Shown here piece by piece: positions 25,050-32,876 of a DNA stretch of 64,000 bases. Source of the stretch: Streptomyces sp. Go-475 (GTDB lineage Bacteria; Actinomycetota; Actinomycetes; Streptomycetales; Streptomycetaceae); assembly GCF_003330845.1 (NCBI RefSeq), contig NZ_CP026121.1, positions 1,116,001-1,180,000 on the forward strand. Direction: 5' to 3'. Below the pieces are notes generated by a model. The model did not search any database. It saw nothing but the letters and a program-made list of their open reading frames with translations, and was not told where the DNA came from. Made by a program: the position numbers and the translations under genes. How positions within the stretch are numbered: position 1 is the stretch's first letter; each line of letters starts with the position of its first letter.

Positions 25050-25907
25050 ATGACACCGCTCTTCGCCCTGGCCACCAGCCTGCTGTGGGGTCTCGCCGAC
25101 TTCGGCGGCGGACTGCTCACCCGGCGCACGCCCGCGCTGACGGTGGTCGTGGTCTCGCAGTCGATCGCGGTGGTCGTGCTCGGCGCGGCCGTGGTGGCGA
25201 CCGGCGGCTGGAGCGAGGCGGGGCCGCAGCTGTGGTTCGCCGTGGCCGCCGGCCTCGTCGGGCCGGTGGCGATGCTGGCGTTCTACAAGGCGCTCGCGCT
25301 GGGGCCGATGGGCGTGGTCTCGCCCCTCGGTTCGATCGGCGTGGCCGTGCCCGTCGGGGTGGGTCTGGTGCTGGGCGAGCGCCCCGGCCTGCTGCAGTTC
25401 GTCGGCATCCTGGTCGCCGTCGCCGGTGTCTGCCTCGCGGGCGGCCCGCAGTTCCGCGGCGCGCCCGTCCAGCGCCAGGCCATCGTCCTGACGCTCCTCG
25501 CGGCGTTCGGCTTCGGTGCGGTGATGGCCCTGATCGCCGAGGCGTCGACGACGCTGACGGGGCTGTTCCTCGCGCTGTTCGTGCAGCGGGTGACGAACGT
25601 GGCGGCCGGCGGACTGGCGCTGTACGTGTCGGCGCGGCGCGGGTCTCCCGCCCTCCCCGCCGACGGCTTCCCCTGGCGCTCCCTGCCGGCGCTCGCCTTC
25701 GTCGGCCTGGCGGACGTCGCCGCGAACGGCACGTACTCGATCGCCGCGCAGCACGGCCCGGTCACCGTCGCCGCCGTGCTCGCCTCGCTCTACCCGGTGG
25801 TGACGGCCGTGGCCGCGCGGGGCGTCCTCCGCGAACGGCTGCGGGCGGTGCAGGCGGCGGGCGCGGGACTGGCCCTGGTCGGGACGGTCCTGCTGGCGTC
25901 GGGGTGA
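25050..25907 (+). CDS. EamA/DMT family transporter
   Basis: A 285-aa protein with ten predicted transmembrane helices in two EamA repeats (LLWGLADFGGGLL... and FVGLADVAANGTYSIAAQHGPVTVAAVLASLYPVVTAV). The hallmark LASLYPVVT precedes the last helices. The start is ATG at 25050, after GAGG and a TTGACC promoter overlapped by palindromic sites. Probably a metabolite or amino-acid exporter regulated by the divergent XRE-cupin protein. Confidence 0.88.
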   Translation: MTPLFALATSLLWGLADFGGGLLTRRTPALTVVVVSQSIAVVVLGAAVVATGGWSEAGPQLWFAVAAGLVGPVAMLAFYKALALGPMGVVSPLGSIGVAVPVGVGLVLGERPGLLQFVGILVAVAGVCLAGGPQFRGAPVQRQAIVLTLLAAFGFGAVMALIAEASTTLTGLFLALFVQRVTNVAAGGLALYVSARRGSPALPADGFPWRSLPALAFVGLADVAANGTYSIAAQHGPVTVAAVLASLYPVVTAVAARGVLRERLRAVQAAGAGLALVGTVLLASG

Positions 25908-25916
25908 ACCCGGGGG

Positions 25917-26714
25917 TCAGGACCCCGGTTCGAGGTCGGCGAGCCGGGCCGCCGCCTCCCCGTCCAGCTCGGCGAGGCGCGCCGCCGTCTCCTCGTCGAG
26001 TTCGGACAGCGCGCGCAACTGCCCGGGGGTGACGCCCTCCGGGATCGGGACCGGCGGCGGGGTGCGCAGCGGCGGCTGCCAGCCGTCGGCGGGGGTCCAG
26101 CGGCGGACGACGCGCGCCGGCGCGCCCGCCACCACGGCGTGGTCCGGGACCGCGCCCCGGACGACCGCGCCCGCGGCCACCACCACGTTCCGCCCGACGC
26201 GGGCACCCGGCAGGATCACCGCGCCGGTGCCGATCCAGCAGCCCGGCCCGATCTCCACCGGCTCCATCCGCGGCCACTGCTTGCCGATCGGCTCGTGGGG
26301 ATCGTCGTAGGAGTGGTTCGTGGACGTGACGTAGACGTACGGGCCGAAGTAGCAGTCGCTGCCGATGGTGACCGTGGTGTCGGCGATGACGTGGCTGCCG
26401 CGGCCGAGGACGACGCCGTCACCGAGGCGCAGGATCGGGTCCGGGCCGAGGTCGAGGTCGGGCATCAGGCCCGCGGTGAGCGTGACCTGCTCGCCGATGA
26501 TGCAGTGGGAGCCGAGGTGGATCCAGGGTTCACCGAAGACCGTGCCGAGCGGGAAGGCGAGTCTGGTACCTGTTCCCATCGCGCCGAACCGGTAGCGCCC
26601 GGGGTGCTCGGCCGTGACGGACCCGGTCCGTTGCAACCAGGCCCAGCCGGCGTGGACGGCGCGCTGCGCGAGGCCCCGTCGCCAGGATGAGAACGTGTTC
26701 TTGCGCTTCGGCAC
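25917..26714 (-). CDS. Left-handed beta-helix (hexapeptide) acyltransferase
   Basis: A 265-aa protein with hexapeptide-repeat coils (IHLGSHCIIGEQVTLTAG, VVLGRGSHVIADTTVTIGSDCYFG, IGTGAVILPGARVGRNVVVAAGAVV) and the catalytic-type NHSYDDPHEPI loop of maltose/galactoside O-acetyltransferase relatives. A C-terminal tail of ~55 residues with Glu/Leu repeats (LSELDEETAARLAELDGEAAARLADLE) looks like a short coiled coil. The start is GTG at 26714. The acceptor molecule is unknown. Confidence 0.85.
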   Translation of the reverse strand: MPKRKNTFSSWRRGLAQRAVHAGWAWLQRTGSVTAEHPGRYRFGAMGTGTRLAFPLGTVFGEPWIHLGSHCIIGEQVTLTAGLMPDLDLGPDPILRLGDGVVLGRGSHVIADTTVTIGSDCYFGPYVYVTSTNHSYDDPHEPIGKQWPRMEPVEIGPGCWIGTGAVILPGARVGRNVVVAAGAVVRGAVPDHAVVAGAPARVVRRWTPADGWQPPLRTPPPVPIPEGVTPGQLRALSELDEETAARLAELDGEAAARLADLEPGS

Positions 26715-26826
26715 CCGCTCACCGTACTCAGCGGTAGCTCACCCCGTGGCGTCGGAGGCCTGTGATCTTCGCCCCATCGAGTGGCGTACGGTTTGCGCGT
26801 TGTCGACGACGTTTCTGGAGGCGGGC

Positions 26827-27354
26827 ATGGGTCAGCGGGCGATGATCACGGGGATCGGCGGCCGTGAGCCGGAGATCGACGAGACGGCGTTCGTGGCGCC
26901 CACGGCGTCGGTGATCGGGGGCGTGACGCTGCGGTCCGGCGCGAGTGTCTGGTACGGGGCGGTGCTGCGCGGTGACGTCGAGTCGATCACGGTCGGGGCC
27001 AGCAGCAACGTGCAGGACAACTGCACCCTCCATGCCGACCCGGGTTTCCCGGTGACGGTGGGTGAGCGGGTGTCCATCGGCCACAACGCGGTGGTGCACG
27101 GGGCGACGGTCGAGGACGACTGCCTGATCGGCATGGGGGCGACCGTGCTGAACGGCGCCGTGATCGGGGCCGGGTCGCTGGTCGCCGCGCAGGCGTTGGT
27201 GCCGCAGGGGATGGTCGTGCCGCCCGGGTCGCTGGTCGCGGGGGTGCCCGCGAAGGTCCGTCGGGAGCTGTCGGAGGAGGAACGGCAGGGGGTCACCCTC
27301 AACGGCACGATGTACGCCGAGTTGGCGAAGGCGCATCGGGAGGTGCATGCCTAA
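26827..27354 (+). CDS. Gamma carbonic anhydrase family protein
   Basis: A 175-aa left-handed beta-helix protein. It has VWYGAVLRGDVESITVG, NVQDNCTLHADPGFP, and the histidines in VSIGHNAVVHG that with the LHAD histidine give the trimeric metal site of gamma-CA/YrdA/PaaY proteins. The start is ATG at 26827, eight bases after TGGAGG. Length matches the family. It is the last core-type gene before the unusual 27.4-32.1 kb insert. Confidence 0.9.
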   Translation: MGQRAMITGIGGREPEIDETAFVAPTASVIGGVTLRSGASVWYGAVLRGDVESITVGASSNVQDNCTLHADPGFPVTVGERVSIGHNAVVHGATVEDDCLIGMGATVLNGAVIGAGSLVAAQALVPQGMVVPPGSLVAGVPAKVRRELSEEERQGVTLNGTMYAELAKAHREVHA

Positions 27355-27439
27355 GGGCTGTCCCGTGACTGCCCTGCCGGCGAGGCGGCGTGCGCGGGTG
27401 GGTGGAGCGCCCTGCCCCTGTGGGCTCCCGGAAGCCCAG

Positions 27440-27664
27440 CCGCTTGACCTGCTGTTGTTCAACGCCACTGACGATGCTTACGGCGCCCGCGTCGGAGTCT
27501 GGGTGAACGAGGGACGAGTGTTGCATCTGTGTGCGGAGGTAGGACGACCGGCGGTCTGGGGGATGACGGAGTTCGCAACACGGCAGCGCTACCGGGTCTT
27601 GATCGGCATCAAGCGTGTGGTCGACAGGAACCCTCACTCGCGCTCCAGCCCCGCAAGCGGGTGA
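27440..27664 (+). pseudogene. Remnant of a putative NlpC/P60-type gene
   Basis: An open frame here encodes PLDLLLFNATDDAYGARVGVWVNEGRVLHLC, followed by GRPAVWGMTEFATRQRYRVLIGIKRV. This resembles the second half of an NlpC/P60-like protein (the GDLLLF and HVGVW segments), but the part with the catalytic cysteine is absent. The upstream in-frame sequence is Arg/Pro-rich with no homology I recognise, and there is no ribosome site. Best read as a truncated remnant marking the left edge of an insertion. Family assignment is by eye and uncertain. Confidence 0.35.
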
Positions 27665-27755
27665 ATTCGAACACCGGCTGATGCGGGTTGCTTTCCATAC
27701 TTTCGGGAAAGTGAGCCAGAAAGCTTGCCGAGGGGCGTGCCGGGGGAGGACACAG

Positions 27756-27845
27756 ATGCGCGTGGGGCTTGCGGAATTGATCAACCAGTTGGGGGACGAA
27801 CCGACCACCGCGATGAATGCGGGTGAGGTTCCGGGAGAGCGATGA
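27756..27845 (+). CDS. 29-aa ORF, truncated Trypco2-like N-terminal helix
   Basis: The ATG at 27756 is preceded by GGGGGAGG at ideal spacing. The peptide (MRVGLAELINQLGDE... AMNAGEVPGER) looks like the opening amphipathic helix of Trypco2, a trypsin-co-occurring domain of roughly 100 residues usually encoded next to trypsin-STAND effectors. Only the first helix remains. The TGA overlaps the ATG of the giant effector gene (ATGA at 27842), so at minimum it couples translation. An inverted repeat CTTTCC...GGAAAG (27691-27711) lies upstream and may be part of the promoter. The Trypco2 call is by eye. Confidence 0.5.
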   Translation: MRVGLAELINQLGDEPTTAMNAGEVPGER

Positions 27846-30800
27846 CCTCCGGTGGGCTCGAGAGGGCCCGGGTGGCGGAATTGATCGTGACGCGCGCCGA
27901 CGGGCCGTACCGGGGCTCGGGGTACCGCGTCAGCCGGAACGCGGTGCTGACCGCGGCACATGTGGTGGAGGGCTCGGTCTCGGTCCGCGTGCGGTTCGAA
28001 GCCGATCTCCCGGGTGAGTGGAGCACCCCGGGGAAGACCTGGTGGGGCGTTCCCGGCTGGGACATCGCGGTGGTGCTCATCGACCCTCGGCCCGGTGAGC
28101 CGTCGATCGTCGCGGCCCGCTGTGCCGAGGTGGGCGCACAGCCCACCGTGTTCGAAGCGCAGGCTGTGGGATTCCCGTTGTGGAAACTGCGCAGCGATGA
28201 CGGCGCCACACCGGTCGCGGCCGTACCGCCCGTTCGGGACAGTGGGCAGACCTTTTACCGGGACTACCACCATGCGGTGGGGCGCGTGGCATCTATTTCG
28301 AATTCCCGCGAGGGAACCCTGGAACTGGAATTGCCCTCTCCGCCCATGGGCTCGTGGAAAGGGATGTCCGGTGCGGCGCTCTGGCGGGGAGACCGCATCA
28401 TCGGGGTCGTCACGCACCACCACGGGCAAGAAGGCGGCCGGCTGACAGCGGTCCGACTGGACCGTGTCCTGGAGGACTCCGACCCGACGGCGAAGGCGCG
28501 CCTTCGGCACCTGCTGGGACCACTCGAGCGCCCGGCTCTGCCCGTCACTGTCATCGAACCCTCACCGCGCCCCGCCGTCACGGGCCACACGGTGGCCCGT
28601 CCCGAGCTGTGCGAGCCCCTCGTAGAGCGTCTCGTCTCCCCCTCCGGCCGCGTGCCCGAGGCGGGACGGGTGAGCGCCGTGCTGGAGGGTCCCGGCGGCT
28701 TCGGCAAGACCACCCTGGCCGCCCTCGCCTGCGATGACCCCCGGGTCCACGCCCGCTTCGGCACGAGGGTCTACTGGGTCACCCTCAGCGAGGGGGACCA
28801 GGACACGGACATCCTGCCGAAGGTCAATGACCTCATTGCCGCCCTGTCCGGGACATCCACCCGCTTCGGCACCTTGGGGCAGGCCAAGGGCGAGCTGGGA
28901 CGACTGCTGGGCACAGAGCGCGTCCACGGACCGGTTCTCCTGGTGATCGACGACGTCTGGCGTCCTGAGCAGCTCGCCCCGTTCCTCGAAGGCGCCTGCA
29001 CCCGGCTGGTCACCACACGGACGCGCGGTCTCGTCCGCGATGCCTTCACCCTGGACGTCGGCGTCCTGGACGGCAGCCAGACGCTGGAGTTGCTCACCCG
29101 TGACCTGGAGCAGGGCGGCGAGGCCCGCTGGCAGCCGCTGCTCCGGCTGACCGGCGGCTGGCCGATTCTCGTCGGCCTCGCCAACCGTGCGCTGGTCCGG
29201 CGGACCCGCAACGGTCTACCACTCGCGGACGCGCTCCGGTTCGCCGAGGAGAACCTCACCGTCGGCGGCCCCACCGCACTCGACTATGCCAAGCCGGAGC
29301 ACCGGCAACAGGCCGTCTTCCACACCGTCGAGGCCAGCCTGCGGCTGCTCGGGGCGACGGACGCGCGATGGCCCGAGTTCTTCGCGGACCTGGCCGTCTT
29401 CCCCAAAGGCGTCGCCATCCCGGTGACCACCTTGGCCACCTACCTGGGGATCACCCAGGGCGAGACAGAGACGCTCTGCCTGGAACTGGCCGACCTCTCC
29501 CTGCTCCAGCGGCTGGAACTCGCGCAACCGGCCTCCGTCCGCCTGCACGACGTCATCCACCACTACCTCGCCCACCGCACCCAGGGCCGCCGACGTGAGC
29601 TGCACAGACAGCTGCTCGACACCCATGCCGCCGCTCATGGTCTCCTGCACGCTTCGGCCCCCGTCCGGTGGTGGGAACTGGCTTCGACCGAGCCGTATCT
29701 CTGGGACTGGCTCGCCTACCACCTCAGCGAGGCCGCCGACGGCGGAGCCGACCCGCTGCTCCGCGACCTCCGGTGGATCGAGGCCCGCGTACGGAACTCC
29801 GGCCCAGGTGTCATCGGACGGGATTTCGCCCACGCCACCGCCGAGGACCGCGTGCTGCGACTGCTGTGCGAGACGCTGACCCGGTCCACGCACCTGCTCG
29901 TTCCCGTCGATCAGCCGTCGGTCCTGATGGCCACCATGGCCGGGCGGCTGCACGGCGTCGAGGCTCTGGCCGAGGTCGTCGAACTCTACGAGCGCCATGC
30001 CCCAGGTCCCTGGCTGGCCCCGGCCTGGCCGCTCCCCGATCAGCCGCCCCGGGCCTTCCGGGGAACCCGGGCCACACTCGACACGGCGGTCTTCGCCGTC
30101 ACGCCGGACGGCACGCGGATGGCCACCGGCCACCGGGACGGAACAGTTCGCGTATGGGACACGGCGGGGGACCGTGAGCTGTGCCGTACCAGGCTCCACA
30201 CAGGGTGCGTGATGTCCATCGACATCACAGCCGACGGCAACCGCGTGGTCGGCACCACGGTCGCGGGCTCCGGTTTCCTCTGGGAGTGGCAGGGCGGTGT
30301 GGTGAAGAGCTTGCCGGGATCGCGACGCGCGGGTGACGTCACGACCGGCCCACGAAGGGCAGATGACCAGCGGAGCGTGCGTATCGCGACGTCCGCGGGC
30401 GAGTTGGGTGTCCGGTTCTTCGACGAGGACGGCCGGCCACGCCGTCTCCGCCCTACTTGGGGACGGCTTTTGTGGCCCCAGTCCAACCCCGGTCTTGCCG
30501 GCATGGTGCTCATGGGGCTGAGCCCCGTGCTGGTTCCGCGCCCGGCGATCCCCGTCGCCCTGCTCGTGGCGTTCGCGTTCACCGTGGCGCTGATCATGCT
30601 GCGCCAGCCCTGGTCACGTCGGTCACCCAACCTCGCCGAGTACGCGGAAGCCGTCTACGCCGTCGCCCTCTCCCCGGACGGGTCGCTGCTGGCCACTGCC
30701 GGTTCGCTGGACCGGACCGTACGGCTGTGGGAGCCGGTGAAGGGCCGGCTCAGAGCGTCCTTCTCGACGAGTCCTGACCAAGGAAGTCCCGACCAGTGGG

Positions 30801-32122
30801 GCGCCGTCGCGATCAGCGCGGACAACGGCTGGGTGGCCCAGGCGGGCACGCGGGGCGTGTTCCGGCTGTGGAACATCCGCACCCGCCGACTCCACGTGAC
30901 ACAGAAGGTTCAGGTCCCCCCCACCCTCATCCCCGCGCCCTCGGTGGCGTTCTCCGCTGACGGACGGTGGGTCGCGTGCGGCAGCGGCGGCGAACTGCGG
31001 GTGTGGCGAGTCGCGGACGGCATCCAGCGAGCACGCCTCGGCGGGCTGGCCGCCGTCGTGTCCGACGTGACATTCACCCCGGACGGCCAGGACCTGCTGT
31101 CCGCCCATCTGACCTCGCACGTACGGGTGTGGCACCTGCCGGATCTGATGGGTTCCGCGTCTCCGCGGGCCGGCTCGACAGCGGAGACGGGCGAGTCGGG
31201 CAACCCCTTCGTCACCGACGCCGCCTTCTCGCCGGATGGTTCCTGGCTGGTCATGGCCGGAGCCGACCACCACGTCAAGGCCCGGGCGATCGACGGCGGT
31301 GACCTGTGCTCCTTCAGCGGACACACGGGCGCGGTGTGGGCCGTCGCCGTCGCCCCGGACGGCAGTTGGCTCGCCGGCGGCGGCGACGACCACACCGTAC
31401 GGCTGTGGGCGCCCGACGGTTCGCTTCGCGGCACACTGACCGGTCACGCGGCCACCGTCTGCGCCGTGGCGATCTCACCGGACGGCTCTCTCCTGGCCAC
31501 GGGCGACATCGACGGGTCCCTCCACATCTGGGACAGCCGCCGCGGGGCGCTGGGCACAGCGTCGCCCCTCACCACTCTGGGCACCGGCCCGACGGACGCC
31601 GACGAACAGCAGCTGGCTTTCACCGGCGACGGGCGGCTGCTCGCCGCGAACTCGAACGGCCTCGTCATCGGTTGGCACACCCGGGACTGGACGCCTGCCC
31701 CTACGCACGACCTCCGAGACCCCGAAGGCACCCAAGACGGCGACTGGGGCTCGGACGCGCTCGCCGTCTCGAAGGACGGCAGACGGCTCGCCGCGTTCAC
31801 GCGGCACAGCTCCTCCATCAAGGTGTTCGACCTGGCCTCGCATGATCTGCCGCCCCAACGCCACGGCGCTTCCCTGTCTCACGTGCGCGGCTTGTGCTTC
31901 TCGCCGGACAACCGTCTCCTGGCGAGCGCGCACGCGGACGGGACGCTGCGCGTCTGGGCCACCGGCCGGAGCGACTGCGTGACCGCCCTGCGGGTGGACG
32001 GCTTCCTGAGGAGGTGCGCTTGGTCGCCGACAGGGACTCACCTGGTGGCGGTCGGCACTGGCGGCATCTACCTCTTCACCCTGCGTTCGCCGCACAGCGC
32101 CGATCAGGACTCACCGGGCTGA
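27842..32122 (+). CDS. Trypsin-like protease / NB-ARC STAND NTPase / WD40 protein with embedded membrane hairpin
   Basis: 1426 aa. Residues ~10-215 form a trypsin-like protease with an intact triad: H40 (LTAAHVV), D74 (GWDIAVV) and S176 (GMSGAAL). Residues ~245-620 form an NB-ARC NTPase with Walker A GPGGFGKTT (283-291), Walker B LLVIDDVW (366-373), the arginine-bearing TTRTRG (391-396), TGGWPI and an MHD-like RLHD (567-570). A helical linker reaches ~740. About 14 WD40-type repeats follow (VRVWD, VRLWE, FRLWN, LRVWR and so on), enough for two seven-bladed propellers. Between repeats 3 and 4 a hydrophobic hairpin (~884-920, two helices) interrupts the first propeller. No signal peptide. By family knowledge, ligand sensing by the propellers would drive NTP-dependent oligomerisation and protease activation; a role in phage defence or cell suicide is inferred. 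Confidence 0.92.
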   Translation: MTSGGLERARVAELIVTRADGPYRGSGYRVSRNAVLTAAHVVEGSVSVRVRFEADLPGEWSTPGKTWWGVPGWDIAVVLIDPRPGEPSIVAARCAEVGAQPTVFEAQAVGFPLWKLRSDDGATPVAAVPPVRDSGQTFYRDYHHAVGRVASISNSREGTLELELPSPPMGSWKGMSGAALWRGDRIIGVVTHHHGQEGGRLTAVRLDRVLEDSDPTAKARLRHLLGPLERPALPVTVIEPSPRPAVTGHTVARPELCEPLVERLVSPSGRVPEAGRVSAVLEGPGGFGKTTLAALACDDPRVHARFGTRVYWVTLSEGDQDTDILPKVNDLIAALSGTSTRFGTLGQAKGELGRLLGTERVHGPVLLVIDDVWRPEQLAPFLEGACTRLVTTRTRGLVRDAFTLDVGVLDGSQTLELLTRDLEQGGEARWQPLLRLTGGWPILVGLANRALVRRTRNGLPLADALRFAEENLTVGGPTALDYAKPEHRQQAVFHTVEASLRLLGATDARWPEFFADLAVFPKGVAIPVTTLATYLGITQGETETLCLELADLSLLQRLELAQPASVRLHDVIHHYLAHRTQGRRRELHRQLLDTHAAAHGLLHASAPVRWWELASTEPYLWDWLAYHLSEAADGGADPLLRDLRWIEARVRNSGPGVIGRDFAHATAEDRVLRLLCETLTRSTHLLVPVDQPSVLMATMAGRLHGVEALAEVVELYERHAPGPWLAPAWPLPDQPPRAFRGTRATLDTAVFAVTPDGTRMATGHRDGTVRVWDTAGDRELCRTRLHTGCVMSIDITADGNRVVGTTVAGSGFLWEWQGGVVKSLPGSRRAGDVTTGPRRADDQRSVRIATSAGELGVRFFDEDGRPRRLRPTWGRLLWPQSNPGLAGMVLMGLSPVLVPRPAIPVALLVAFAFTVALIMLRQPWSRRSPNLAEYAEAVYAVALSPDGSLLATAGSLDRTVRLWEPVKGRLRASFSTSPDQGSPDQWGAVAISADNGWVAQAGTRGVFRLWNIRTRRLHVTQKVQVPPTLIPAPSVAFSADGRWVACGSGGELRVWRVADGIQRARLGGLAAVVSDVTFTPDGQDLLSAHLTSHVRVWHLPDLMGSASPRAGSTAETGESGNPFVTDAAFSPDGSWLVMAGADHHVKARAIDGGDLCSFSGHTGAVWAVAVAPDGSWLAGGGDDHTVRLWAPDGSLRGTLTGHAATVCAVAISPDGSLLATGDIDGSLHIWDSRRGALGTASPLTTLGTGPTDADEQQLAFTGDGRLLAANSNGLVIGWHTRDWTPAPTHDLRDPEGTQDGDWGSDALAVSKDGRRLAAFTRHSSSIKVFDLASHDLPPQRHGASLSHVRGLCFSPDNRLLASAHADGTLRVWATGRSDCVTALRVDGFLRRCAWSPTGTHLVAVGTGGIYLFTLRSPHSADQDSPG

Positions 32123-32145
32123 CCGGCCTGGTGGCCCAGCCGGTC
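32121..32145. terminator. Bidirectional hairpin after the effector gene
   Basis: GACCGG-C-CTGG-TGGC-CCAG-CCGGTC style stem begins at the last base of the effector's stop codon region and lies between it and the convergent dedA-type gene. A likely shared terminator. Confidence 0.55.
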
Positions 32146-32165
32146 GGGATGCCCGCGAGCGCCTG

Positions 32166-32804
32166 TCACAGCGCCTGCGGTTCCGCCGCTTCCACGTTCT
32201 GGTTCGCCTTCTTCGCCTTGCGCTTGAGCACCAGCATGGACGTCAGACCGATCAGGACCGCCGCCACCAGGCCCAGCCACGAGAAGCGCTTCAGCCAGGA
32301 CTCGGCGACGATGCCGACGTAGTAGATGACCGCTGTCGTGCCGCCGGCCCAGAGGATGCCGCCGAGGACGTTGGCGATGAGGAACTTCCAGTACGGCATG
32401 CGGAGCACACCGGCGAGGGGGCCCGCGAAGATGCGGAGCAGGGCGACGAAGCGGCCGAAGAAGACCGCCCACATGCCCCACTTCTCGAAGGAGCGCTCGG
32501 CGGTGGCGATGTGGCCCTCGCTGAAGTGCTTGGGGAACTTCTTGCCCAGCCAGGCCAGCAGGGGCCGCCCGCCCTTGCGGCCGATGGCGTAGCCGATGGA
32601 GTCGCCGATGATCGCGCCGGCCGTGGCGCTGGCGCCGAGGACGACGGGGTCGATGTCGCCGTGCTGGGAGGCGAGCAGCGCGGAGGAGACGAGGATGATC
32701 TCGCCCGGCAGCGGGATGCCCAGGCTCTCCAGGCCGATGACCACTCCCACGAGTGCGTAGACGGCGACCGCGGGTACGGTTTCGAGCCATTCCTGGACGT
32801 GCAA
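32166..32804 (-). CDS. DedA family membrane protein
   Basis: A 212-aa membrane protein with the DedA signature GIPLPGEIILVSSALLA, the GDSIGYAIGRKGG motif, the FGRFVALLRIFAGPLAGVLRMPYWKFLIANVLGGILWA segment and a basic C-terminus. DedA proteins act in lipid-carrier (undecaprenyl phosphate) or phospholipid flipping and membrane homeostasis. The TTG start at 32804 has AAGGA at a good distance; no ATG/GTG nearby fits better. Confidence 0.88.
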   Translation of the reverse strand: MHVQEWLETVPAVAVYALVGVVIGLESLGIPLPGEIILVSSALLASQHGDIDPVVLGASATAGAIIGDSIGYAIGRKGGRPLLAWLGKKFPKHFSEGHIATAERSFEKWGMWAVFFGRFVALLRIFAGPLAGVLRMPYWKFLIANVLGGILWAGGTTAVIYYVGIVAESWLKRFSWLGLVAAVLIGLTSMLVLKRKAKKANQNVEAAEPQAL

Positions 32805-32876
32805 CGCCGGATCCTTTCCCTGTGCTTCCCTGCGTGCCCCGGGAAGCCTACCGGCTCCTAGGACGTCCCTCGCGGC

